A stretch of DNA of 64,000 bases, taken from Hyphomicrobiales bacterium. GTDB taxonomy: Bacteria > Pseudomonadota > Alphaproteobacteria > Rhizobiales > Beijerinckiaceae. Below the pieces are notes generated by a model. The model was not told the origin of the DNA. It ran no database searches and saw only the letters and a list, made by a program, of their open reading frames with translations. Shown here piece after piece: positions 42,755 to 51,691 of the stretch. Numbering within the stretch: the stretch's first letter is position 1; each line of letters starts with the position of its first letter. The position numbers were made by a program, and so were the translations under genes. Where the stretch lies: positions 1-64,000 of the forward strand of contig JAQGJH010000088.1 in the NCBI GenBank assembly GCA_028290705.1, given 5' to 3'.

Positions 42755-44844
42755 GGAGCGATGGCGCCCAGCGGCTTGATCTCGACACCGCGCGCGATCT
42801 CGAGATGCGACAGAACGGGCAGCTTGGCGAACATGCGCTCGACGATCATCCGCACATAGGGACGGGCTTCCGGCGTCGTGATCAACGCGAACTGATGTCC
42901 CTCGTCGATATAGCGTCGGATCGCGACCGAAGCATCGGCGGCGAACTCATCCATCATCTTGGGGTCGAAATCGAGCTCGATCACTTCGCCCTTCTGATCC
43001 CGCTTGAGCGCCTTGTGGAAGGCCAGGTCCCAGCGATTGCCCAGGCGCAGCAGTTTGAGAACGCCGTCCTCCATCAGGTCGCCACAGATCTGCTGCGACA
43101 TGCGCAGGCGAACGTGCTCGGCGACCTGCTCGGCCCGGCGCGCATGCGGCGCAATTTCGGCGACGGCTTCGAGGATCAGGTGCAGGTTGCGGATGGACAC
43201 ACGTTCCGCCAGCAGCAGCTTCAGCACCGATTGCAGGCCCGAATAGGTGATCTGCGCCGGGCAAATGTCTTCGATGAGCTTCTTGTACTCCGGATCGAGC
43301 CTGTCGAGCAGGCCGCGCATGTCCTTGTAGGACAGGAGCTGAGCGAGATTGTTCCGAATGACCTCGCTGAGATGGGTCAGCACCGTGGAGCTGTTGTCGA
43401 TGGCTTTGAAGCCCTCGCGCTTCAGTTCCGACTTGAAGGTTTCCGCCACCCAAACGGCCTTCATGCCGAAAGCAGGGTCGAAGCCTTCGTCATAAGGCAG
43501 GTCGGGCTTCGCCCCCTCCCCTGTCACGACCAGAAGATCGCCGATGCGAATGTCGGCCGCCGCCACGACGGTTCCGTGGATCTTGATCTGGTATGACTTC
43601 GGCCCGATCGTGAGGCTGTCCGAGACCTTGATTTCCGGAACGACGAAACCGTACAGCATCGCGAACTTGCGCCGCATCTTCGAGACACGATGGGCCAGCT
43701 CTCCATGCGCCATGAGCATGCGGGGCGCGAGCTGCTTGCCGAGAACGAGCTCGATCTCGACCGTGCGCAGGCTTTCCTTGACGGATTCCTGCGCCTCCAC
43801 GACCTTCGCGGCGTCAGCCTTGCGCTCGCGCTCGGCATCGCGCGCGATGACTTCGGCGCGCCGCTTCGGAATGATGTGCGCCAAAAATCCCATCGACGCG
43901 CCCAGCACGGCAAAAGGCATAAACGGCAGCCCAGGCATGACGGCGAGCAAAGCCATCAGCATGGAGGCGACGAACAGAGCCGGTGGATAGTTGCTGAGCT
44001 GGCCGAACACCGCCTTTTCGGCGGACCCGCGCGTACCGCCCTTCGAGACGAGCAGGCCGGCAGCCAGCGACACGATCAGTGCCGGGATCTGCGAGACGAG
44101 TCCGTCGCCGACCGAGAGCTTGATGAAGACGTCCGCGGCGCTCGACAGCGACATCCCGTGACGCGTGACGCCGATCACGATGCCGCCGAAAATATTCACC
44201 GCCAGAATGATGATGCCCGCGATCGCATCGCCGCGCACGAACTTCGATGCGCCGTCCATGGAGCCGAAGAAGGCGCTTTCCTCTTCGAGTTCGCGCCGGC
44301 GATTCTGCGCCTCCTTGTCGTCGATCAGACCCGCGGAAAGATCCGCGTCGATCGCCATCTGCTTGCCCGGAATGGCATCGAGCGTGAAGCGGGCGCCAAC
44401 CTCAGCGATACGCGTCGCGCCCTTGGTGATGACCAGGAAGTTGACCGTGATGAGGATGAAGAAGACGATCAGTCCGATGACGAAATCGCCGCTCATCACG
44501 AGATTGGCGAAGCCGCTGATGATGTATCCGGCGGCGGTCGTGCCCTCGGACCCGTGCGACAGGATCAGACGCGTCGTCGCGATGTTGAGCGACAGCCGCA
44601 GCATGGTCGCCACGAGCAGAATGGTTGGAAAAGCCGAGAACTCGAGCGGTCGCTGGATCCACAGCGCAACCATCAAGATCAAAACGGAGAGCGCGATCGA
44701 CAGCGCGAGACCGAGATCGATCAAAATCGCGGGGATCGGCAGAAAGAAGATCGACAGGATCGCGACGATGCCGCCCGCGAACCAGATGTCGCGAAATCCT
44801 GCGGCACGCTTGTCGGCAGCCTTGATGAGGGCCAGGTCGGTCAT
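42751..44844 (-). CDS. flhA: Flagellar export gate protein FlhA
   Basis: The 697-residue protein has an N-terminal membrane half with eight helices ([47 protein letters not shown]...) and the FHIPEP-type core [24 protein letters not shown]-like GVTRHGMSL. The C-terminal cytoplasmic domain (about 360-697) contains [20 protein letters not shown] and [32 protein letters not shown]. It forms the nonameric ring that receives substrates and chaperones. The ATG follows GGAGG; the ORF track extends 24 codons. Confidence 0.97.
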   Translation of the reverse strand: MTDLALIKAADKRAAGFRDIWFAGGIVAILSIFFLPIPAILIDLGLALSIALSVLILMVALWIQRPLEFSAFPTILLVATMLRLSLNIATTRLILSHGSEGTTAAGYIISGFANLVMSGDFVIGLIVFFILITVNFLVITKGATRIAEVGARFTLDAIPGKQMAIDADLSAGLIDDKEAQNRRRELEEESAFFGSMDGASKFVRGDAIAGIIILAVNIFGGIVIGVTRHGMSLSSAADVFIKLSVGDGLVSQIPALIVSLAAGLLVSKGGTRGSAEKAVFGQLSNYPPALFVASMLMALLAVMPGLPFMPFAVLGASMGFLAHIIPKRRAEVIARDAERERKADAAKVVEAQESVKESLRTVEIELVLGKQLAPRMLMAHGELAHRVSKMRRKFAMLYGFVVPEIKVSDSLTIGPKSYQIKIHGTVVAAADIRIGDLLVVTGEGAKPDLPYDEGFDPAFGMKAVWVAETFKSELKREGFKAIDNSSTVLTHLSEVIRNNLAQLLSYKDMRGLLDRLDPEYKKLIEDICPAQITYSGLQSVLKLLLAERVSIRNLHLILEAVAEIAPHARRAEQVAEHVRLRMSQQICGDLMEDGVLKLLRLGNRWDLAFHKALKRDQKGEVIELDFDPKMMDEFAADASVAIRRYIDEGHQFALITTPEARPYVRMIVERMFAKLPVLSHLEIARGVEIKPLGAIAP

Positions 44845-44922
44845 GAGTCCTCCGCGAATGACATGCGGAGAATGACGGCCGAAGCTTGCGCGGACATGCC
44901 CAAGCACGTCCACCACGTGGGA

Positions 44923-45189
44923 TCAGAAGCCCTTTTCGATCCGCGAATAGACGTTCTGGGTGAACGCCAGCATCTGCTCGCCGATGAACGGGCCGCTGAG
45001 AACCAGCACCACCAGGATCGCGATGATCTTCGGCACGAAGGTCAGGGTCATTTCCTGCACCTGCGTGAGCGCCTGCATCAACGCAATCACGATCCCGACC
45101 ACCATGGCGGTGCCCACGGCCGGCCCCGACCCTTTGATGATGACCCAGAATGCGAGCTGGATCAGATCGAATGCATCGCTCTCGCTCAT
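44923..45189 (-). CDS. fliQ: Flagellar export gate protein FliQ
   Basis: The 88-residue protein has two membrane helices (AFWVIIKGSGPAVGTAMVVGIVIALMQALTQVQEMTLTFVPKIIAILVVLVLSGPFIGEQMLAF). It partners FliP and FliR. The start overlaps the flgD stop (ATGA). A 78-base gap separates it from flhA. Confidence 0.96.
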   Translation of the reverse strand: MSESDAFDLIQLAFWVIIKGSGPAVGTAMVVGIVIALMQALTQVQEMTLTFVPKIIAILVVLVLSGPFIGEQMLAFTQNVYSRIEKGF

Positions 45190-45593
45190 GCGTCTGCGAT
45201 CGAGATTCCGGACGCCACGTTCAGCGTCGCGCCCGACTGGAGTGTCGCGACGACGCCGGTCGACTCGATCTTGACCGATTTGACGATTCCGGAGGTCAGC
45301 CCGTCGGCCGAGGTCGCGACCCGCCCGATCAAGCCGTTGGCCTGCGAGATCTGCGACATGGCCACGAGCGAATCGATCTTGGTGTTCAACTGGACCGATT
45401 GTTCGACGTTCGAGAACGACGCCAGCTGCGAAAGAAACTGCGACGATTCCATCGGCTCGGTCGGATCCTGATTCTGCATCTGGGTGACCAGAAGCTTCAG
45501 GAACGAATTGTAATCGACCAGGTTCTTGTCGCCGGTCTTCGCCGTCGTGGCGGCCGGGGTCTGCCCTGCGGCAGAGGTGGGATTGACGATCAT
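45186..45593 (-). CDS. flgD: Hook-capping protein FlgD (short form)
   Basis: The 135-residue protein has the FlgD N-terminal signature YNSFLKLLVTQMQNQDPTEPMESSQFLSQLASFSNVEQSVQLNTKIDSL. It lacks the longer C-terminal Tudor/FnIII domains, as in other rhizobia. It caps the growing hook. Exported by the flagellar system, no Sec signal. It overlaps fliQ. Confidence 0.95.
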   Translation of the reverse strand: MIVNPTSAAGQTPAATTAKTGDKNLVDYNSFLKLLVTQMQNQDPTEPMESSQFLSQLASFSNVEQSVQLNTKIDSLVAMSQISQANGLIGRVATSADGLTSGIVKSVKIESTGVVATLQSGATLNVASGISIADA

Positions 45594-45603
45594 CTGGCTC
45601 TCC

Positions 45604-46008
45604 TCAGGCGGCCGGCATGGTGATGCGCTGACGCTCGGGAGCGAAGATCTGGGCTTCGAGCGGGAACAAGCGGCGGATGGTCTTCAGCGCTTCGAAACGG
45701 CGCTTGACCGCGAGCAGATCGCGCACCTGAGCGAGACCCTTGAGGATGTCGGCGTTCTGGAACGTCTCCATCAGCACGTCGAGCATCTGCTCGGCCTGCG
45801 ATTCGGCACGGCACGCCGGATCCATCAGCATCACCTGGATGGTGAAATACAACTGGCGCAGAGGCGTGGTCGTGTCCTCGGGCGTCAGCACGTGCGCCTC
45901 GAGCAGGAATGTGACGTCGTTCATGAGCTCGATCGAAACCTTGCGATCGACTTTGATGACGGCGCCGTTGAGATAGAGTTTTTCACCAGAACGTAGGGAG
46001 AGCTGCAT
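45604..46008 (-). CDS. flbT: Flagellin mRNA regulator FlbT
   Basis: The 134-residue protein matches FlbT: LSLRSGEKLYLNGAVIKVDRKVSIELMNDVTFLLEAHVLTPEDTTTPLRQLYFTIQVMLMDPACRAE. In Caulobacter it binds the 5' untranslated region of flagellin mRNA and promotes its decay; in Brucella and Sinorhizobium related roles are reported. Cytoplasmic. It is adjacent to flaF, as usual. Confidence 0.96.
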   Translation of the reverse strand: MQLSLRSGEKLYLNGAVIKVDRKVSIELMNDVTFLLEAHVLTPEDTTTPLRQLYFTIQVMLMDPACRAESQAEQMLDVLMETFQNADILKGLAQVRDLLAVKRRFEALKTIRRLFPLEAQIFAPERQRITMPAA

Positions 46009-46016
46009 GTTCGGCC

Positions 46017-46364
46017 TCAGTTCAAACCGTCACGAATGATCGCATTGATCGATTGGATTCCCTCAAGGTCAGTCGATTGACCTTTGCGGATCAGGTCCAC
46101 TTCCTTGATGACCCAGATGCCGATCGACACGATCGACGCACGAGTCGCTTCCGGAAGTGCATTGCCCGGGTTCACAAGATCCTCGATGAGGATTGTCCAG
46201 AGCTGTTCAGAAAAATAAAGCGCCTGGGTGGCGGCAGCGGAGCCGACGCCCTCGCGCATCGCCACCTCGAGCAGGCGTATGGCTTCGTCGAAGGCGTCAC
46301 GCTCGCGCGAGCGCTCTTCCTCGCTGCTGTCCTCGATAATCTCGTCGTAGGAAACCTGATACAT
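46017..46364 (-). CDS. flaF: Flagellin synthesis regulator FlaF
   Basis: The 115-residue helical protein matches FlaF: YDEIIEDSSEEERSRERDAFDEAIRLLEVAMREGVGSAAATQALYFSEQLWTILIEDLVNPGNALPEATRASIVSIGIWVIKEVDLIRKGQ. FlaF supports flagellin production or secretion, antagonising FlbT in Caulobacter. It lies between flgL and flbT, 8 bases from flbT. Confidence 0.96.
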   Translation of the reverse strand: MYQVSYDEIIEDSSEEERSRERDAFDEAIRLLEVAMREGVGSAAATQALYFSEQLWTILIEDLVNPGNALPEATRASIVSIGIWVIKEVDLIRKGQSTDLEGIQSINAIIRDGLN

Positions 46365-46378
46365 GGCTCACTCTTCGT

Positions 46379-47428
46379 TCAAAGGTATTTCAGCAGGCCG
46401 AGCTGCTTGATTCTCGAAGTCAGCGCGTAGGCAGTTTCGATCTGCGTCGACAGCGCCGTGTAGCGCACCGACATTTCGTAAGGGTCGACGTCTTCGAGCG
46501 AGCCCAGATTCATGGCCAGCGACTGGCTCTGGATTTCGAGCCGCTCGGTCGCGTCCCTGACTTGCGCCTGCAAGCTGCCGGTCCGCGCCTGCATGGCGGT
46601 GACGCTCGTCTGCCCGCGGGACAGCGCCTCGATGGCCTTGTCCAGCACGACGGTGGAGGCCTTTGGTCCGAGCCCGTCGATGTTCAGCTGCGACATCATC
46701 GTGAGCGCCTTGGTGACGTCACGGAACGCCTGATTATCGGTCGAAACCGAACCGTCGATCACCTCGCTCATGGAGATGCGCGACCGGATGACCTTGTCGG
46801 AGGCGGATGAGAAGCTGGAGCGCCAGCCCGTATCGTCAAAGAGATCCTTGAATCCCCCATCCAGATAGGCCGCCATGTCGACGTCGTTGATCGCCTGAGC
46901 TGCGGGATCGGTCTGGGAGAACCCGAAGGCAGCGACGAAGCTCGCATCCACCGCCATCCTGCCAGCCGCCGTGGCGGCGCCGGGATCGGGATCGACCGGC
47001 AGCACGTCGGTATTCAGTCCGGCGAACAGGAATTGACCATTGTAGCTCGTATTGAGCTTGTCGTTCAGCGTCTTCAACGCATCCGTGGCGCTTTGCTTGA
47101 TCAAGGCCAGGTCGACACCCGGCGACTTGGCGCGCACCAGCAGTTCCATCACGTCCGAAATGGTCTGGCCAATCGAATCGAGGTTCGTCTGCGTCGTGTC
47201 CAATCGCCCGGAGACCGTGGCATTCAACGACTTGATGGTGTCGATGCGTGCGATCTGCTGATTGAAGTCGACTGAAAGGCTCGAGTTCAGGCCGAGCGCG
47301 AGTCCGCGATCGGCGATGCGTCCGGTGCTCGCCTGCTCCTGGACGATCGACATCTCGCGCTGAAGCTTCAGCACGGTCGTTCTCATCAATTGCGACGAGG
47401 AAAGGTCTGAGACTCCGGCCGCCTTCAT
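46379..47428 (-). CDS. flgL: Hook-filament junction protein FlgL
   Basis: The 349-residue protein has a flagellin-like N-terminal helix (SSQLMRTTVLKLQREMSIVQEQASTGRIADRGLALG) and C-terminal helix (RLEIQSQSLAMNLGSLEDVDPYEMSVRYTALSTQIETAYALTSRIKQLGLLKYL). It forms the second junction layer between hook and filament. It is 3 bases from flgK and 14 from flaF. The middle domain is variable. Confidence 0.94.
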   Translation of the reverse strand: MKAAGVSDLSSSQLMRTTVLKLQREMSIVQEQASTGRIADRGLALGLNSSLSVDFNQQIARIDTIKSLNATVSGRLDTTQTNLDSIGQTISDVMELLVRAKSPGVDLALIKQSATDALKTLNDKLNTSYNGQFLFAGLNTDVLPVDPDPGAATAAGRMAVDASFVAAFGFSQTDPAAQAINDVDMAAYLDGGFKDLFDDTGWRSSFSSASDKVIRSRISMSEVIDGSVSTDNQAFRDVTKALTMMSQLNIDGLGPKASTVVLDKAIEALSRGQTSVTAMQARTGSLQAQVRDATERLEIQSQSLAMNLGSLEDVDPYEMSVRYTALSTQIETAYALTSRIKQLGLLKYL

Positions 47429-47431
47429 GGC

Positions 47432-48898
47432 TTACCTCACTGCCGCAAAGAGCGATTGCATCATGCTGTCGACGACTGAAATAAGCTTGGCCGAGCCTTG
47501 GTAAGCCCGCTCCAGATCGAGCATCTTGGACATTTCATTGTCGAGGCTCACGCCAGTTGTGCTCGAGAGCGTCTGGGTCGCGCGACTGAGCAAGGTGCTG
47601 GTCTGGTCCGCATCGTCGGTCGTGGTTTTGCGCAACGCCTCGATCCAGCCGACCGAGGATGAGGCATAGCTGGTCAGCGAGCCTTTGCTCAGCGCGCCGC
47701 CCGAGGAGTCGAACGTCTGCAACTGATCGAACGCGCTGATGAGCGTCTGATAGCGGTCGGAATAAGCCGCCGCGCTTGTGGTGTTGACTTTGTAGTTCGG
47801 ATCGAGCGGGTCCGAGATGCCGCCGTCCCGCAGCAGGAATGGATTTCCGCCTTGCGCGAGGTCGACCGTCGCGGCGACCCGGATGCTGCTTGCGAGACCC
47901 GTCTGCAAGGACGCGCCCGGGAGCACAGTGGAAACACCATCGCGGAAGAGACCGGCGCGCGCGCCGGCGCCGTTCACGTCAGTCTCGGCGAACATCTCGA
48001 TCACGCCGCGCGCGACTTCGTCGAGCTGACCCTGATAGGAGACCGCGACATCGTCGCGCAACGCCGTCAAACCGACGATGTTTCCCGACTTGCTCTGCAT
48101 CACGGCGCCCGGGCCCGTCACCGGGGTGCCGTCGACGAAGACAGCATTGCCCTGCACGCCGGGCGTGAACTGCGACACGGGCTGGAAAGTGACGCTCCGA
48201 CGCACGCCCTCGAACAGCGTTGCGCCGCCGTCCGTGTAGATCTGCATGTCGTTGCCCGGGCGGACCGTCGTACGGATCCCGATCTCGGCCGAGAGCTCCA
48301 ACAAGACTTGGTCGCGCGCATCCATCTGATCGGTCACGTCTCGACCGACGCCAGAGTCTGCGATGATCCGGGTGTTCAGCTTCTCGAAGGTCGCCAGAAG
48401 CGTATTGACCTTGTCGACCGATGACGAAATGGCCGCATCCGCGGTCTTCCGAACGGACTGTACGGCCGAGCTTGCATCGTTCAGCGTCTGAACGAGATTT
48501 TTGGCCGCATCCACGGCGTTTTGCGCGAGAACCTGGCTATCCGGTGAAGACGCAGCCTGCTGCAGGGCTTCTACGAGAGATCCCAGGCGTCCGGCGGGAG
48601 TCGCCTTACCCAGCGCCGGATCGACCGTCTGCTGCAGCCTGTTGATGCCATCCAGCATCGAACTCTGCATGGTTGCGTCTGAATTGGTGCGGATCACACG
48701 CAGAAACAGCGCTTCGTCCGCACTGCGCGTGATCTGAAGAAGCTGAACGCCGCCACTCGGATCGACGGTGACTTCCGCAGTCTTGCGGGAGTACCCGGCT
48801 TCGTTGACTCCCGCAATGTTGCGCGAGACGACATTCGTCTCCGCCGACCTGACCGTCAGCGAGCTTCTTGCACTATTCAGGGCGGCGGTCAGGCTCAT
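47432..48898 (-). CDS. flgK: Hook-associated protein FlgK
   Basis: The 488-residue protein has the N-terminal rod-type motif (SLTAALNSARSSLTVRSAETNVVSRNIAGVNEAGYSRK) and C-terminal TTGVSLDNEMSKMLDLERAYQGSAKLISVVDSMMQSLFAAVR, both typical of FlgK. It is the first junction layer on top of the hook. It is exported by the flagellar system. It lies between flgE and flgL. Confidence 0.96.
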   Translation of the reverse strand: MSLTAALNSARSSLTVRSAETNVVSRNIAGVNEAGYSRKTAEVTVDPSGGVQLLQITRSADEALFLRVIRTNSDATMQSSMLDGINRLQQTVDPALGKATPAGRLGSLVEALQQAASSPDSQVLAQNAVDAAKNLVQTLNDASSAVQSVRKTADAAISSSVDKVNTLLATFEKLNTRIIADSGVGRDVTDQMDARDQVLLELSAEIGIRTTVRPGNDMQIYTDGGATLFEGVRRSVTFQPVSQFTPGVQGNAVFVDGTPVTGPGAVMQSKSGNIVGLTALRDDVAVSYQGQLDEVARGVIEMFAETDVNGAGARAGLFRDGVSTVLPGASLQTGLASSIRVAATVDLAQGGNPFLLRDGGISDPLDPNYKVNTTSAAAYSDRYQTLISAFDQLQTFDSSGGALSKGSLTSYASSSVGWIEALRKTTTDDADQTSTLLSRATQTLSSTTGVSLDNEMSKMLDLERAYQGSAKLISVVDSMMQSLFAAVR

Positions 48899-48919
48899 GG
48901 ATCATGCTTCTCTGGACGC

Positions 48920-50170
48920 TTACGAACGAAGGTTCACGAGAACTTCGATCAGGTCGGCGCCCGTCTGGAACACTTTGGAATTGGCGGTGTAGCCGCGCTG
49001 GGATTCGATCATGGTGGCGAGCTCGTTGGCGAGGTCGACGGTCGAATCTTCGAGGGTCGACGACACGATTTTGCCGAGACCGCCAGACTGCGCTGCTCCG
49101 ACCACGACGCCGCCGGAATCGGCGGATTCGGCATAGACGTTGCCGCCTCGCTGCTCGAGATTGTTCGGGCTGCGCACGTTTGCCAGCGCGATCTTGTAGG
49201 TCGGCGTGCGCGTTCCGTTCGCGTAGATCGAGAAGAGCGTGCCGTCTTCGGCAATTTCGACACGGTCGACGGCGCTCGGAGCATTGCCGTTGATCGCGGT
49301 ATCGATCACCGAATAGCTTGCGGCGAGTTGCGTCGTCTTGGAAAGGTCGAGCTCCAGGGTCGCGCCGTTCGGAACGGCGATGCTCAGCGGAGAGCCTGCC
49401 AGCATCTTCCCGTTGGCCGGGTCGAAATCCAGCGTCTGCGTCACGATCGGTCCGGCCGCGTAGGGGAACCCACCCGTGGCGCTCGCGCCCGCCTTGTCGA
49501 ACACGGACACTTCCCAGGTGTTGTCCGCGGTCTTGTTGAAATAGACGTCGAGCTTCACCGGCGCGCCGAGATTGTCGTAGGCGACGATGGAAGACTTGCC
49601 GACCGTTGCAGAGGTGGCGGAATTCGCAGACGGCAGATCGCCGGCCGCAGTGGCGGTGGCGGCCGACGGAAGATTGGCCGTAAAGCTGCCGCTCGTCGAC
49701 GCCTTGGCGGTGAGCGACAATTGCCCGATGGTGATGGCGGTCGTTCCGCCGATGCCGGCGTCACCAGTCGGCACTGAATCCCCGAGCGGGTATCCCATCA
49801 GCTTGAAGCCGGCGGTATTGATCAGAAATCCATCCTCGTCCGGGATGAAGCCGCCGGCACGCGTCAGAAACGAAGCGCCCGAAGGATCGTTGACGACGAA
49901 GAAGCCGTCGCCGTTGATGGCTAGATCGGTGACGTTCGTGGTGCCGCGCAGCGCGCCCTGCGAAGAGGCAGACTGACGGATATGCGCCGTGACGCCGCCC
50001 GAAGCATAGGAATGCGTGGCCTGCTGTCCCAGCACGGTCTCGAACTCGGTCGACTGTTGCTTGTAGCCCGTCGTGTTGACGTTCGCGATATTGTCCGAAA
50101 CGACGGAAAGGCGGCTGGCCTGCGCAGACATTCCGGAAGCGGCGGTGCGCATCGTCGCGAAGAAGCTCAT
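48920..50170 (-). CDS. flgE: Flagellar hook protein FlgE
   Basis: The 416-residue protein starts with FFATMRTAASGMSAQASRLSVVSDNIANVNTTGYKQQSTEFETVL and ends with LANELATMIESQRGYTANSKVFQTGADLIEVLVNLRS, the hook-protein end motifs. The central part includes GTTNVTDLAINGDGFFVV and the variable surface domain. It polymerises into the hook. It heads the flgE-flgK-flgL-flaF-flbT-flgD operon, 143 bases after ftcR. Confidence 0.97.
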   Translation of the reverse strand: MSFFATMRTAASGMSAQASRLSVVSDNIANVNTTGYKQQSTEFETVLGQQATHSYASGGVTAHIRQSASSQGALRGTTNVTDLAINGDGFFVVNDPSGASFLTRAGGFIPDEDGFLINTAGFKLMGYPLGDSVPTGDAGIGGTTAITIGQLSLTAKASTSGSFTANLPSAATATAAGDLPSANSATSATVGKSSIVAYDNLGAPVKLDVYFNKTADNTWEVSVFDKAGASATGGFPYAAGPIVTQTLDFDPANGKMLAGSPLSIAVPNGATLELDLSKTTQLAASYSVIDTAINGNAPSAVDRVEIAEDGTLFSIYANGTRTPTYKIALANVRSPNNLEQRGGNVYAESADSGGVVVGAAQSGGLGKIVSSTLEDSTVDLANELATMIESQRGYTANSKVFQTGADLIEVLVNLRS

Positions 50171-50264
50171 GAGAAGACCTCGTTGGGTACTGAACTGGCC
50201 CGAATGTAAGCGCGATCACTTGCGCGAAGCTGGTGCGAACCTTGCCCCCGGGGCCCTGGCTCCT

Positions 50265-50280
50265 GGGTTCGCCGGAACCC
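50265..50280 (-). terminator. Hairpin between ftcR and flgE
   Basis: GGGTTC and GAACCC form a 6-bp stem around GCCG, 34 bases after the ftcR stop codon. There is no T run, so it may be a weak or Rho-assisted terminator or part of the flgE leader. Confidence 0.3.
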
Positions 50281-50313
50281 GAAGGCCCGGCGAACGTTGT
50301 CGGCGAGCGTGGC

Positions 50314-50982
50314 TCAGCAAGTCAGGCAGTAGCCGAGGTATCTCTTGGAATCGATCGGATCGTATCCGAGGCGCGCACGCAGCTTCTTGCGAAGTTTGCT
50401 CATATGGCTTTCCACGACCGCTTCCTCGACGTTTTCGTCGAAGATGCCGTAGACGGCATTGAAGATCTGCGCCTTGCTGACACGCTTGCCGCGGTGCTGC
50501 ACCAGATATTCCAGCATGCGACGCTCGCGGCGCGGAAGCTCGATGATCTCGCCGCTGATCTCGGGATCGCGTCCGTCGAAGAAGACGCGCATGTCGCCGA
50601 CCGTGGCGTAATCCTGCGTGACCTGCACACGACGACGAATGGCGTCGACGCGAGCCAGGATTTCGCGGGCATGAACCGGCTTGCGAACCACGTCGTCGAC
50701 GCCGCAGGCGAACAGTTCGAGCGTGTGCTCCAGAGAGGGAGCATCATTCATCGCAATGACCGGTGCGCGCGAACGCTGCCGAATGATTTTCGAGAACTGA
50801 TGACGATCGCGACAATCGCCGATCAGGAAGGCCTCGACGGCTTCGAGATCCTGCGGACCCGCGCTGTTCACCCAGTCGTGGAATTCCTCGGGGAAGAATG
50901 CCGTGAGAGAGACACCCTCGCGGCCAAAGGAGGTGGTGTAGCCCGACGCGACAATCTCGCGTTCATCGACGAAGACCAGCAT
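50314..50982 (-). CDS. ftcR: Flagellar transcriptional regulator FtcR (Rem-like)
   Basis: The 222-residue OmpR-type protein matches Brucella FtcR closely: [25 protein letters not shown] at the start, [11 protein letters not shown], then the winged-helix DNA-binding domain [71 protein letters not shown]. The receiver domain lacks the usual phosphorylatable Asp neighbourhood, as in Rem. It activates flagellar genes such as the hook operon. The ORF track start was trimmed to the conserved one. A CtrA-type box lies about 100 bases upstream. Confidence 0.95.
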   Translation of the reverse strand: MLVFVDEREIVASGYTTSFGREGVSLTAFFPEEFHDWVNSAGPQDLEAVEAFLIGDCRDRHQFSKIIRQRSRAPVIAMNDAPSLEHTLELFACGVDDVVRKPVHAREILARVDAIRRRVQVTQDYATVGDMRVFFDGRDPEISGEIIELPRRERRMLEYLVQHRGKRVSKAQIFNAVYGIFDENVEEAVVESHMSKLRKKLRARLGYDPIDSKRYLGYCLTC

Positions 50983-51083
50983 GGTCTGCCTGTGCCTTTC
51001 AAGGAATCTGTTCGACGCTTTTGCCAGAATCAGCACTCGCAAAGCTTCAGCCTTTGCTTGACCACAACCATGCCCATTATTGG

Positions 51084-51098
51084 TTAATGAACGTTTAA
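51084..51098. promoter_or_regulatory. CtrA-type binding box upstream of ftcR
   Basis: The plus strand reads TTAATGAACGTTTAA, an exact TTAA-N7-TTAA with a following C, and the minus strand reads TTAA-N7-TTAAC as well. It is 102-116 bases upstream of the ftcR ATG and overlaps the stop codon of the transglycosylase gene. It matches the CtrA consensus of alphaproteobacteria; binding is an inference. Confidence 0.6.
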
Positions 51099-51691
51099 CC
51101 GGGCGCCTGACAGAAGGTTCTGGCGTTAGGAGTCCAGGCTCCAAGTCCAGCCGAAACCATGTTGCCAATAACCGCACAAACATATCGTTTCTGTGCAGAT
51201 GTATTATTTGGGCCAGCATGATAACGAGCCACAGCCATCGTCCAGCTGCCTTCGCGCTGCTTCAGCTCGATCAGGAACTTTGCGCCATAGTCGACATTCT
51301 TCGCCGGGTTGAACATCTCCGCTACGGAAGCGAATTTTTTCCCGTGGAAGTAGTGATTGATCTGCATGCAACCGATATCGATGAGCTTCGCGCCGCGCCC
51401 GCGGGCTAGTTCCACTTGACGCATGGCCTCCGTCATGCTGGGCGAGAAGACCGACTTGCCCTCGACGTTGATCGCGTGCGGATCGAGCTTACCGCGACGT
51501 CCCGTCTCGGTGAGACTCACGGCATAGAGAACATTGACCGGCACGCGGTGCTGCTGTGACGCGCGCAGCATCTCGCGCTCGCAGACGTTGGTGCTCGTCT
51601 GCGGCACGCGCGTCTGTGGTGTGGCCGACGCGCTACAGATAAATGCCAGAAGCCACGGAAGCGCGATCGCGAGGCGTGACGGTCTCATCAT
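51095..51691 (-). CDS. Lytic transglycosylase at the end of the motor/fliK operon
   Basis: The 198-residue protein has a signal peptide ([18 protein letters not shown]) and an SLT fold: [15 protein letters not shown] (catalytic Glu in the ETG motif), [14 protein letters not shown] (the GLMQI-like motif), [12 protein letters not shown]. It should cut periplasmic peptidoglycan to let the rod through; SltF of Rhodobacter and similar enzymes do this in alphaproteobacteria. Its start lies inside the 3' end of fliK (59-base overlap). A short FlgJ without hydrolase is encoded in the neighbouring operon. Confidence 0.88.
   Translation of the reverse strand: MMRPSRLAIALPWLLAFICSASATPQTRVPQTSTNVCEREMLRASQQHRVPVNVLYAVSLTETGRRGKLDPHAINVEGKSVFSPSMTEAMRQVELARGRGAKLIDIGCMQINHYFHGKKFASVAEMFNPAKNVDYGAKFLIELKQREGSWTMAVARYHAGPNNTSAQKRYVCAVIGNMVSAGLGAWTPNARTFCQAPG

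Noticed and set aside
43690-45471. Plus-strand ORF of 593 codons
   Set aside because: Antisense to flhA, fliQ and flgD; His/Arg/Asp-rich shadow reading with no family features.
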